Origin: an uncultured Prochlorococcus sp.
GTDB taxonomy: Bacteria > Cyanobacteriota > Cyanobacteriia > PCC-6307 > Cyanobiaceae
DNA length: 38,510 nt
Direction of reading: 5' to 3'
Assembly (NCBI GenBank): GCA_902616595.1
Contig: CACMTJ010000012.1
Span: 1-38,510, forward strand
How positions within the stretch are numbered: the first letter of the stretch is position 1; each line of letters starts with the position of its first letter. Positions 1 to 5,804 of the stretch are shown one piece after another. A program made the position numbers and the translations under genes. The notes under the pieces are model-generated. The model searched no databases. It was not told the origin of the DNA and saw only the letters and a program-made list of their open reading frames with translations.

Positions 1-7
1 AATTTTA

Positions 8-25
8 GATCGACTTTCAATCAAT
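8..25 (-). promoter_or_regulatory. TTGACAGTCGAT-type promoter motif, copy 1
   Basis: Read on the minus strand this is ATTGATTGAAAGTCGATC followed by TAAAAT. It differs by one base from the copies at 2519 and 3712. It begins inside the stop codon of the 70-aa gene and points out of the window to the left, so it probably serves a gene beyond base 1. The repetition is seen directly; promoter function is inferred. Confidence 0.5.
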
Positions 26-233
26 AAGCAGTTCCTCCTAATTTCTCAAGTAATTCATACTTATCTCTTTTCTCATACCACTTATTTAAATCTTCTTCAC
101 TTACTGTTTTAAATAAAAATAAGGATATCTTTTCTAAATAATCAGCAATATAAATTCTTGAAATTGGGTTTAGAGAAACATAAATTATGGTAATTAAAAC
201 TAATAAAAGTTCAACTAGGAGTATGCGTTTCAT
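21..233 (-). CDS. small membrane-anchored protein, unknown function
   Basis: A 70-aa protein with one hydrophobic N-terminal segment (about residues 4-22) after an MKR start, then a charged C-terminal half. I recognise no family. It is the third gene of a minus-strand set with the 138-aa and PDZ genes and starts 8 nt after the PDZ stop. Its end runs straight into a promoter-like motif at 8-25, so the C-terminus may have been trimmed by a cassette rearrangement (inference). Confidence 0.6.
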   Translation of the reverse strand: MKRILLVELLLVLITIIYVSLNPISRIYIADYLEKISLFLFKTVSEEDLNKWYEKRDKYELLEKLGGTAY

Positions 234-241
234 TCATAAAT

Positions 242-811
242 TTAAATTGAAGTTCCTTTTTTGAGCTTTGACGAGGAATCATTTTCTGGAAAAATCTGTT
301 TTATATTTTCTGGAAAGAAAAACTCTAATTGCCTCCTTAAATCACCTTCATATAAATAGTCTTTTGTTGAGACTTTAAAAGTATCTCTTACTAATCGAAC
401 ATTTATTTTTTCCTTTTTACCTGCCTCATTAATTCTTGATAAAACTAATTTAATTGGCTTATCTTTTGGTCCTTTTATGAGAGAAACAGCTTCATTTATA
501 CCCATTCCTTTAGTTGATTTGCCATCTATTTTTATGATTACATCATTTGGTTTAATGTCAGCTGAAGCAGCAGGTGAATCATTTATTACAGATTGAATAG
601 TTAATTCAGCAGTGTCACTATTGAGAAAAAGCCTTATTCCAATCCCTGATATTTCCTTATCTTTTTTATGAGATAGTTTTTTATTAGTTTTCACACATCC
701 TGCATAATCTCGTGCTTCTAAACATTTTTTATGTAATTCATCAGATATTTCAGCATTAACAGCAGTTGGTAAAGCGAGGGCTGCTAGTAGTGGGAGTAGT
801 AAGCGTTTCAT
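242..811 (-). CDS. secreted PDZ-domain protein
   Basis: A 189-aa protein. The N-terminus has a typical Sec signal peptide (MKRLLLPLLAALALPTAVNA, cleavage expected after residue 20). A short Cys-containing segment follows (C30 and C39), then a PDZ-like domain at about residues 53-143. That domain shows GIGIRLF, the SPAASADIKPNDVIIKIDG core and INEAVSLIKGP, which match the carboxylate-binding and GD..I..I(D/N)G signatures. No protease domain is present, so it is probably a periplasmic or thylakoid-lumen peptide-binding protein rather than a CtpA-type protease. Its ATG overlaps the stop of the upstream 138-aa gene (ATGA), so the two are likely co-transcribed and translationally coupled. Partner unknown. 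Confidence 0.75.
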   Translation of the reverse strand: MKRLLLPLLAALALPTAVNAEISDELHKKCLEARDYAGCVKTNKKLSHKKDKEISGIGIRLFLNSDTAELTIQSVINDSPAASADIKPNDVIIKIDGKSTKGMGINEAVSLIKGPKDKPIKLVLSRINEAGKKEKINVRLVRDTFKVSTKDYLYEGDLRRQLEFFFPENIKQIFPENDSSSKLKKGTSI

Positions 812-1224
812 CTAGGAAGTATTCTATTTAATTCGGGATATTCAATTCTTAATTCTTCTATAAATGCATCAACGGTCTTTGATATCTCGTCAGTAGTATT
901 CAAAATAGAATTTTTATATTTTAGATATTCGGAAACTTGAAATAATTTCATAGTTGATTTTGTTAAAAGTAATGTTGCAAGAGGAGATTTATCTGCCAAT
1001 TTAGTTGAAGGAAAATATTTTATAGTTTCAGGATAAGTTTTTTCCATATCCTCAATATAGTCTTCTATCTTTTCATTTAATTCATCATATTTTGATGATA
1101 AAAACTTTTTGGTATTTAAATATTCAAAACCTGCGAATAAAAAACCAATAGGAAAACTTAAAAATAATATTGAAAGAGAAAGCCTAAGGAGATTTTGGGA
1201 AAATTTTTCCATAGAAATAATCAA
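808..1224 (-). CDS. small single-TM protein, unknown function
   Basis: A 138-aa protein with one hydrophobic segment near the N-terminus (about residues 13-34), followed by a helical, charged, probably extramembrane region. No recognisable family. It is the first gene of the minus-strand trio 1224 to 21. A TTGACAGTCGAT-type promoter motif lies about 100 nt upstream (1327-1343). Its stop overlaps the start of the PDZ gene by 4 nt. An alternative start at M5 would shorten it slightly. Confidence 0.65.
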   Translation of the reverse strand: MIISMEKFSQNLLRLSLSILFLSFPIGFLFAGFEYLNTKKFLSSKYDELNEKIEDYIEDMEKTYPETIKYFPSTKLADKSPLATLLLTKSTMKLFQVSEYLKYKNSILNTTDEISKTVDAFIEELRIEYPELNRILPR

Positions 1225-1326
1225 TTAAATTTATTTAAAACATATCAAGGTTAAAAGTAAGTAAAGCATGTAATATTTTTGCTTTCTTCTTCCGATCTAC
1301 TGAAATATTTAATTTTTATAATTTCT

Positions 1327-1343
1327 ATATCGACTGTCAATCG
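1327..1343 (-). promoter_or_regulatory. TTGACAGTCGAT-type promoter motif, copy 2
   Basis: On the minus strand the sequence is CGATTGACAGTCGATAT, followed by a TATAGAAAT box. It sits about 100 nt before the 138-aa/PDZ/70-aa gene set and begins 3 nt after a truncated MKRLL reading frame. TTGAC-A-GTCGA is nearly palindromic, as expected of a dimeric regulator site, but it may simply be part of the promoter. Confidence 0.5.
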
Positions 1344-1346
1344 TAT

Positions 1347-1379
1347 TTAATATAGCGGTGCAATTAGTAAGCGTTTCAA
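1347..1379 (-). pseudogene. remnant of a signal-peptide gene (MKRLLIAPLY, then stop)
   Basis: Directly after the 131-aa membrane protein gene, a TTG start overlaps its stop (TTGA). It opens a frame reading MKRLLIAPLY that stops after 10 codons, right beside promoter copy 2. The start codon, first codons and position match the intact gene at 2854, which follows the DUF3764-like gene with TTG and MKRLIIA. I interpret this as a secreted-protein gene cut off where the next cassette begins. A chance short frame is possible. Confidence 0.35.
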
Positions 1380-1771
1380 TTTTTATTGTTAACTAATCCA
1401 TAGATACATAAAAGAGGATTCACTATTAAAACAATCCAGAAAGGAGGAGGGGGTCCTCCATCAACAATTGTCCCAGCGTTAAAAGTATTAAATAGAGCTA
1501 CTGCCAAAAAACAAAACATCAAAGCTAATTCACCTGATAAAACTTTTCTTAAGGAGGCTTTATCTTTAATGGAACTACAAATAATCAATAAAAAACCTAT
1601 TCCTAAATTACTAGCAGCTACAACATCTGCAGTACCTCTAACAAGAAGCAATGTTTCACTTGAAGCGTTGCCTGCAATAGTTTCCACTGAAAAAATTAGT
1701 AGAGAAATAATTAACAACCCCAACAGGATATGAAGCGCTCCAGTAGTTTTTAAAATATTTTTTAACTTCAT
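1376..1771 (-). CDS. four-helix membrane protein, unknown function
   Basis: A 131-aa protein with four predicted membrane segments (about residues 10-32, 49-68, 79-99 and 108-127). A PPPP run precedes the last helix. I do not recognise a named family. The 47-nt leader before its ATG (AAGGGGCAATTAGCTCC then a T-run) is almost identical to the one before the gene at 2567, so both probably share regulation. It is followed by a truncated MKRLL frame. Confidence 0.65.
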   Translation of the reverse strand: MKLKNILKTTGALHILLGLLIISLLIFSVETIAGNASSETLLLVRGTADVVAASNLGIGFLLIICSSIKDKASLRKVLSGELALMFCFLAVALFNTFNAGTIVDGGPPPPFWIVLIVNPLLCIYGLVNNKN

Positions 1772-1820
1772 AAAAAAAGGAGCTAATTGCCCCTTATTTT
1801 AGATTAATTGTCAATAATGC
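1772..1820 (-). promoter_or_regulatory. duplicated promoter/leader module, copy 3
   Basis: On the minus strand, ATTGACAATTAATCTAAAAT is followed by AAGGGGCAATTAGCTCC, a T-run and ATG. From TTGACA onward it matches the leader at 2524-2566 nearly base for base, although the operator-like GTCGA half is degenerate here (ATTAA). The TAAAAT box is the likely -10, giving a short 5' UTR with no strong Shine-Dalgarno sequence. Confidence 0.55.
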
Positions 1821-1874
1821 ACTAGTTATCGCACTATTTTGCTTCTGAAAGATCAGAAGTAAATTCATATCAAA

Positions 1875-1973
1875 GGATTAAAGAGATTAACCACTCCCTA
1901 GATGAGGGATTTAGACGGCCCATCTATAGGTGTCAAATTATTTTTAGGGAGTGCTGTAATTATTCTTTAATCC
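1875..1973. repeat. nested inverted repeat, possible structured RNA or MITE-like element
   Basis: Three nested complementary arms are visible: GGATTAAAGA (1875-1884) with TCTTTAATCC (1964-1973), CACTCCCTA (1892-1900) with TAGGGAGTG (1945-1953), and TAGATG (1899-1904) with CATCTA (1921-1926). The right half (30 nt at 1931-1960) recurs exactly at 3633-3662, with weaker similarity on both sides. No open frame explains it. It could be a small RNA, a transcript end or a miniature mobile repeat. Confidence 0.5.
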
Positions 1974-2131
1974 ACTTTTTAGTCTTTAGAAATTCCAATT
2001 TATCTGTAGTTGATAGGAATCTGAATTTTTTGAATCCCCCTGTTCATTTTTGTAAGAAAGTACAGCTCCGAATCTGTTTTTCCTACTCATCTGCAATCCA
2101 ATGGTGTTGCTGAGAAAATTATCCGATGAGT

Positions 2132-2347
2132 TCAAAATTGAAAATCTGATCCAACAGCACCATTTGCTATGCCTTCATCAAGTAAATCTCTATCAACGAT
2201 TAGCATATTTGCGCAAACTGTTCCGGATGCACCAACTGTGCCTACATATTGACTTGAGTAGCAATTTGAATCATCAGCTTTAGCTGAATTCAAGGGATAA
2301 AACAATGAAATTAAGAATAAATATTTATATAAATTTTGTTTCTTCAC
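2132..2347 (-). pseudogene. short secreted protein, probably the N-terminal remnant of a BspA/DUF285-like surface protein
   Basis: A 71-aa frame with a GTG start. It has a signal peptide (MKKQNLYKYLFLISLFYPLNSAKA) and then a segment CYSSQYVGTVGASGTVCANMLIVDRDLL. That segment resembles the region after the signal peptide in marine cyanobacterial BspA-like repeat proteins. The expected repeats are missing: the frame stops after SDFQF and no continuation is evident in the other frames downstream. The family assignment is from memory of the pattern and is tentative. It could instead be a complete small secreted protein. Confidence 0.45.
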
Positions 2348-2518
2348 CTTTGTTTTGATTATTAGTTAAATTTTTAGCTTCTGAAAATCTTTTTTATATT
2401 AACAACCAATTTTCTTAAATCCATGATTGATTTCTGTTTGCACTCTTAAAGGTTGATTTTTTATTCATGATTAGTTTTTCCACTTTTGAAGATGATATTC
2501 CTGCTGTGGGATAATTTT

Positions 2519-2566
2519 ATTGATTGACAGTCGATCTACAATAAGGGGCAATTAGCTTCTTTTTTT
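2519..2566 (+). promoter_or_regulatory. duplicated promoter/leader module, copy 4
   Basis: ATTGATTGACAGTCGATC is followed by TACAAT (2537-2542), the AAGGGGCAATTAGCTTC leader, a T-run and ATG at 2567. TTGACA lies only 7 nt from TACAAT, so it is not a standard -35. The GACAGTC core is more likely an operator or an unusual upstream element next to a -10 box. The preceding 45 nt also resemble the region before copy 5. Confidence 0.55.
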
Positions 2567-2851
2567 ATGTCAATTGAAACAACTGTTTTAGATTTCAAAT
2601 TAAGCAATACTTTTGAGGAATATGAGGCTCATATGAATGCTCCTGAACAACAGGCCATGTTTAAAGAGATGGGAGTAAAAACTTTTTATATTGGCAAATC
2701 ATTGGATGACCCCCAAAGAGCAACCGTTATGTTTCAAGGACCAGTAAATACTTGTTACGACATCTTCGTTAACCCGGAAACTAAACCAATAGTTGAAGCA
2801 TCCGGTCATATTTATGAAGGGACAATAATTAACCGCTGGATTTCTGAATAA
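2567..2851 (+). CDS. DUF3764-like small soluble protein
   Basis: A 94-aa protein without signal or membrane segment. It resembles the DUF3764 group of small marine cyanobacterial proteins (from memory), with an FEEYEAHMN segment, FYIGKSLDDPQRATVMFQGP and YEGTIINRW at the end. The overall pattern suggests an alpha-beta barrel of the dimeric monooxygenase/stress type (inference). Function unknown. It is preceded by a shared promoter/leader module and followed, 2 nt after its stop, by a secreted-protein gene, so the two are likely one transcript. Confidence 0.75.
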   Translation: MSIETTVLDFKLSNTFEEYEAHMNAPEQQAMFKEMGVKTFYIGKSLDDPQRATVMFQGPVNTCYDIFVNPETKPIVEASGHIYEGTIINRWISE

Positions 2852-2853
2852 TT

Positions 2854-3357
2854 TTGAAACGCCTAATTATTGCTGCAATATTATTTTTATTTCCTTTTTA
2901 CGCTCAAGCTGGCTTTCCAGAAGGTGAGAATGGTTATGATCTGAAAAAAATTGAAGAGTCTTTTAGATTACCCTGTGATGAAATTGGAAATGATGACTGC
3001 ATCGCAAGAGCATTGGGTGTCGGTGCCTGTACCTGGGTATTTGGAATAAACAAGGATAAAGAGCCTGCGGAAGCTTTAAAAATTGCAGATAGTGTTTTAA
3101 TTGCTCTTCTGAAAGGAAATAATCTTGATTTAAAATCAATGCTTGAAAAAGATGGATTAATTAAAAATGATATTAAAAAAGAAGCCACTTATAGAATTAA
3201 CTTCTGCAGAGAAGAGACAAAAAAAGCTATTCCAAAGTTAATCAAGAAATTGCCTGAGGGTGTTGTATTGGATGAAGAGAGAATTGAGGATTTAACCAGA
3301 GTTTTTCCTCTGCAATATTTAAGTATGTTTGAGAAATTTAGCAAATCTAAAAAGTGA
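2854..3357 (+). CDS. secreted protein, unknown function
   Basis: A 167-aa protein starting with TTG (MKRLIIAAILFLFPFYAQA), a clear signal peptide with cleavage expected near residue 19. The mature part is helical and charged with four Cys (CDEIGNDDC, then GACTW and NFCRE), which could form disulfides in the periplasm. No family recognised. The TTG start is chosen because it lies 2 nt after the DUF3764-like stop and gives a proper signal peptide. Confidence 0.65.
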   Translation: MKRLIIAAILFLFPFYAQAGFPEGENGYDLKKIEESFRLPCDEIGNDDCIARALGVGACTWVFGINKDKEPAEALKIADSVLIALLKGNNLDLKSMLEKDGLIKNDIKKEATYRINFCREETKKAIPKLIKKLPEGVVLDEERIEDLTRVFPLQYLSMFEKFSKSKK

Positions 3358-3466
3358 AATTAATCCTACTTACTCCTATATTCAAACGTTTTAGAAAGAG
3401 TACTTTTTCTGAATAAATTCTTTGTGCGATAGTGGTAATCTCACTGATACCAAGCTATCTCGCGAG

Positions 3467-3538
<72 letters not shown>

Positions 3539-3548
3539 AATTTTAAAG

Positions 3549-3562
3549 TGGGCCGGGTTGGA
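3549..3562 (-). pseudogene. 14-nt 3' remnant of tRNA-Tyr
   Basis: On the minus strand this reads TCCAACCCGGCCCA, identical to the 3' end of the intact tRNA-Tyr at 18580-18593. After 3562 the sequence diverges. It is too short to function and is best explained as the partial tRNA left at the far end of an integrated element. Confidence 0.7.
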
Positions 3563-3632
3563 CCAATCAAGACTACCTGCAGCACAATGATTCTGAAGTG
3601 TGCAAGATAAATTTAGATGGCCTTTCTGTTGC

Positions 3633-3662
3633 TGTCAAATTATTTTTAGGGAGTGCTGTAAT
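3633..3662 (+). repeat. 30-nt exact repeat of 1931-1960
   Basis: TGTCAAATTATTTTTAGGGA plus GTGCTGTAAT occurs identically at 1931-1960. Similarity extends about 20 nt upstream (ATTTAGA.GGCC) and about 25 nt downstream (TCTTTT..TCCA.TTTTT). Only the right half of the 99-nt inverted repeat is present here, about 70 nt inside the left island boundary, just before promoter copy 5. Confidence 0.6.
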
Positions 3663-3711
3663 CAATCTTTTGTCCATTTTTGAAATGCAGTAGCTTGGAT
3701 GAAATAATTTA

Positions 3712-3760
3712 ATTGATTGACAGTCGATATAAAATAAAGGAGTAATGGGCTCTTTTTTTT
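3712..3760 (+). promoter_or_regulatory. duplicated promoter/leader module, copy 5
   Basis: ATTGATTGACAGTCGATA is followed by TATAAAAT and AAAGGAGTAATGGGC, a T-run and then GTG at 3761. Layout and T-run match copies 3 and 4. An AGGAG sequence is embedded about 20 nt before the start. Its presence inside the island beside a small frame supports that frame being a gene. Confidence 0.5.
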
Positions 3761-3916
3761 GTGAAAAGTTATCTTATATCTGGCTTGGTGGATGAATACA
3801 GAATTAAGACTAATCTTTTTGCAATTTCCCCAAGTCATGCAATTAAAGTTTTTCAGCAAAAATATCCAAAAGCAAAAGATATATATGTAATACAAAATTT
3901 ATTTAATTATAAATAA
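3761..3916 (+). CDS. small soluble protein of 51 aa, unknown function
   Basis: The GTG-started frame reads MKSYLISGLVDEYRIKTNLF, then AISPSHAIKVFQQKYPKAKD, then IYVIQNLFNYK. The composition is protein-like (an amphipathic SHAIKVFQQKYPKAK helix, no rare-codon runs). Support comes mainly from position: it starts exactly after the conserved promoter/leader/T-run module, as the genes at 1771 and 2567 do. No family recognised. Confidence 0.55.
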   Translation: MKSYLISGLVDEYRIKTNLFAISPSHAIKVFQQKYPKAKDIYVIQNLFNYK

Positions 3917-3943
3917 ATATTAGAGGTTAAAAATTCTATGACT

Positions 3944-4126
3944 TTATCTATAGCCAGGGTTGGCAAATAAAAATAGAAACATTGCAAAAATTAGAGTAGT
4001 TACAAGATAACCTTTTAAATTGAATTCATATCCTTTTGGGTAGTTTTTATAAGCTACTGATGATTGAAACATTCCTGAGATATATAAAAATATATAACAA
4101 CCTATATAAAGGAAAAAACTGTCCAT
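3944..4126 (-). CDS. small membrane protein of 60 aa
   Basis: Two hydrophobic segments (about residues 3-20 and 38-55) around a short polar loop with YKNYPKGYEFNLKG, ending in FANPGYR. The pattern is typical of small Prochlorococcus membrane proteins, but I cannot name a family. No clear Shine-Dalgarno sequence precedes the ATG. It lies inside the island between the 51-aa gene and the SIMPL gene. Confidence 0.5.
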   Translation of the reverse strand: MDSFFLYIGCYIFLYISGMFQSSVAYKNYPKGYEFNLKGYLVTTLIFAMFLFLFANPGYR

Positions 4127-4453
4127 AAAGTTTATTAATTCATCATTTAATTTTAGTAAATACTAATTCCCAAGACTTTTAGTTTTAAGTAAATCTCTTT
4201 AGAAAAAATCCAGATTATAGATTTTATTTGAGAAAATTCATGAGTGAATATGATGAATTGGATAATACAAAAATACTTCTTGCGGGTATTTGTTTCATTT
4301 GGCAATATTAGTAACCGACTCCAAAATTGGCACATCAACATAAGATGTTTCCCTTAATGGCCAGATAGAACTGAAGGAAAATAGTCAGGGATTTTCTTAT
4401 ATTTTTCTTTCGGTTCAGCTGTTAAAAAGCTCCCACACACATACTGATAGACA
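4127..4453. other. 327-nt stretch without a convincing gene
   Basis: Only short frames exist here. A + strand frame at about 4241-4312 begins MSEYDELDNTKILLAGICF and stops after 23 codons, which could be a gene remnant. A minus-strand frame ending at 4354 reads CGSFLTAEPKEKYKKIPDYF but has no good start. The stretch probably holds decayed small genes and the promoter of the SIMPL gene. Confidence 0.3.
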
Positions 4454-5236
4454 ATGAAAATTATTAAGAGACTCAGGTCACTTCCTAGTGATTCACTGAG
4501 CGTTATACGCCGCACCCCGCCACTTGTTTTCGCAATGGCTGTCTTATCTCTCGGGGGATTTATAGGCGCCTCCACGGTCCTTGTGAGAGGGTTCAGAATG
4601 GTCGAGAATTCCATCACTGTTACAGGCGCAAGTACTGAAAGTTTTGAGAGTGATATTGCTAAATGGTCCGTGCAGGTAAGGGCTACAGGAAAGACTCAGA
4701 TCGACTCATTCAACAAGCATAAGGAGTCAATGAAAAAGACTATGAATTTTCTTAAAGCCAATGGCATTGAAGATGGTATAAAACAGGAAGTTTATCTAGG
4801 ACCTGCCAGCATAAAAGAATATGAAACCAAGCATCCCAAGACAAATGAAATTATAAGAACTGAATGGATTACTTATCAGAGTATTGAAATCCAGAGCAAT
4901 GATGTTCATCGAATTCAAAAGACCCATAGCAAGATAACTGAACTTCTTGGAGATGGTGTTTTAGTAAGACCAAGCTCTCCAGAATTCACATATTCAAAGC
5001 TTGCTGATAAAAGAGTTGATATGCTCGCAAAAGCTGCAAAGGATGCCCGAATTAGAGCTGAGGCTATTGCCCTTCAGGCGGGATCTGAAGTGGGTGGTCT
5101 TAAGAAAGTCAATACTGGTGTTTTCCAGATAACAGTTCCTAATTCCACGAGAGTAAGTAGCTGGGGTTCTTATGACACGACTACAATTAAGAAAGATATA
5201 ACTGCCGTTATGGGTGTAACTTTCGCGGTTAAATAA
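4454..5236 (+). CDS. SIMPL (DUF541) domain protein, membrane-anchored
   Basis: A 260-aa protein. A basic N-terminus is followed by one membrane segment (about residues 24-46), then a SIMPL/DUF541 domain to the C-terminus. The domain shows ITVTGASTESFESDIAKWSV near its start, an RAEAIALQAGSEVGGLKKV segment and a final MGVTFAV strand, all typical of the BP26/SIMPL family. Family members are periplasmic or outer-membrane proteins of unclear biochemistry, and some are linked to stress or assembly. Its codon and base use look more GC-rich than the island genes further right, so it may have another origin. It is inside the island and transcribed alone. Confidence 0.8.
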   Translation: MKIIKRLRSLPSDSLSVIRRTPPLVFAMAVLSLGGFIGASTVLVRGFRMVENSITVTGASTESFESDIAKWSVQVRATGKTQIDSFNKHKESMKKTMNFLKANGIEDGIKQEVYLGPASIKEYETKHPKTNEIIRTEWITYQSIEIQSNDVHRIQKTHSKITELLGDGVLVRPSSPEFTYSKLADKRVDMLAKAAKDARIRAEAIALQAGSEVGGLKKVNTGVFQITVPNSTRVSSWGSYDTTTIKKDITAVMGVTFAVK

Positions 5237-5240
5237 TGAC

Positions 5241-5336
5241 TTAGGGAGACTTCTTTTTGCCTTTAAGAATCATCAACAAAGGCAGACCAATAAGCATCAA
5301 ACTCCCATCAATTAATAAAAAAGTATTCAGGTTCAT
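5241..5336 (-). CDS. 31-aa membrane peptide, coupled to the upstream small gene
   Basis: The frame reads MNLNTFLLIDGSLMLIGLPL followed by LMILKGKKKSP: one membrane helix and a basic tail, a classic small membrane protein. Its ATG overlaps the TGA stop of the 63-aa gene (ATGA), the same coupling used elsewhere in this genome. It ends 4 nt after the convergent SIMPL gene. Function unknown. Confidence 0.55.
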   Translation of the reverse strand: MNLNTFLLIDGSLMLIGLPLLMILKGKKKSP

Positions 5337-5524
5337 TTATCTATTCCTTCGGGGGTATCCCAATTTATGGGTATCCCTTTTTTAACTGGGTCATTTTTCA
5401 TCTCAGCCATTTCTTTTCTGATTTTGTAGTAGTAGGCCAACTCTTCAGGATCATCAGAACCCAGACCATAATTCATGGTCGCAGCAAGATAAATTCTGTG
5501 CATCCGGTATGAAGATAGTGACAT
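5333..5524 (-). CDS. small soluble protein of 63 aa, unknown function
   Basis: I chose the ATG at 5524 (MSLSSYRMHRIYLAATMNYG) rather than the upstream TTG at 5536, which would add four residues. The protein is tyrosine-rich with an EELAYYYKIRKEMAEMK helix and an acidic end. It has no membrane segment and no known family. Its stop overlaps the start of the 31-aa membrane peptide, suggesting a two-gene unit. Confidence 0.55.
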   Translation of the reverse strand: MSLSSYRMHRIYLAATMNYGLGSDDPEELAYYYKIRKEMAEMKNDPVKKGIPINWDTPEGIDK

Positions 5525-5666
5525 TACTGAAGACAATCTCTGTTAAATATATATGAATTTAAGGCAAAATGGTGATCTTTGAGATCCCAGTTATTGCAAT
5601 GTTTTATCCAACCCCACCATTAAACACAGGGAAAAGTGGTAATAAGACAAGAAATTGAGTGGGGAC

Positions 5667-5702
5667 TACTTACTGGATGTGTGTACATCATCATTGTAAG
5701 TA
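5667..5702. repeat. nested hairpin 1 (intergenic)
   Basis: Outer arms TACTTAC (5667-5673) and GTAAGTA (5696-5702) enclose GATGT (5676-5680), loop GTGT and ACATC (5685-5689). A further pairing outside is possible between TTGAGTGG (5655-5662) and CCACTCTCAA (5713-5722). There is no T-run, so it is not a standard terminator. Confidence 0.55.
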
Positions 5703-5748
5703 CTGAAAATAAACCACTCTCAACTACAACTAAACTACTTATATCTGA

Positions 5749-5783
5749 TACGTGGGTATGTGTGTAAACACATAATGCACGTA
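5749..5783. repeat. nested hairpin 2 (intergenic), related to hairpin 1
   Basis: Outer arms TACGTG (5749-5754) and CACGTA (5778-5783) enclose TATGTGT (5757-5763), loop GTAA and ACACATA (5768-5774). The layout, and the shared ATGTGTGTA around the apex, match hairpin 1 about 80 nt away. Both lie between the end of the M48-like gene and the 63-aa gene. They may be protein- or replication-recognition sites or RNA structures. Confidence 0.55.
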
Positions 5784-5804
5784 CTACATAAAGCATATTT
5801 TTGT

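Noticed and set aside
1945..1955. AGGGAGTGCT shared between the inverted repeat and the tRNA-Thr gene, suggesting a tRNA-derived remnant
   Set aside because: Only about 10 nt match and flanking tRNA arms are absent; chance cannot be excluded.
2101..2283. A 60-codon plus-strand frame antisense to the short secreted protein
   Set aside because: The opposite strand has a signal peptide and protein-like composition; this frame has neither.
3662..3895. A 77-codon minus-strand frame overlapping the 51-aa gene
   Set aside because: Its composition is irregular and it covers the promoter module that serves the plus-strand gene.
4153..4341. A 62-codon minus-strand frame
   Set aside because: No start signal and no protein-like pattern; probably chance in AT-rich DNA.
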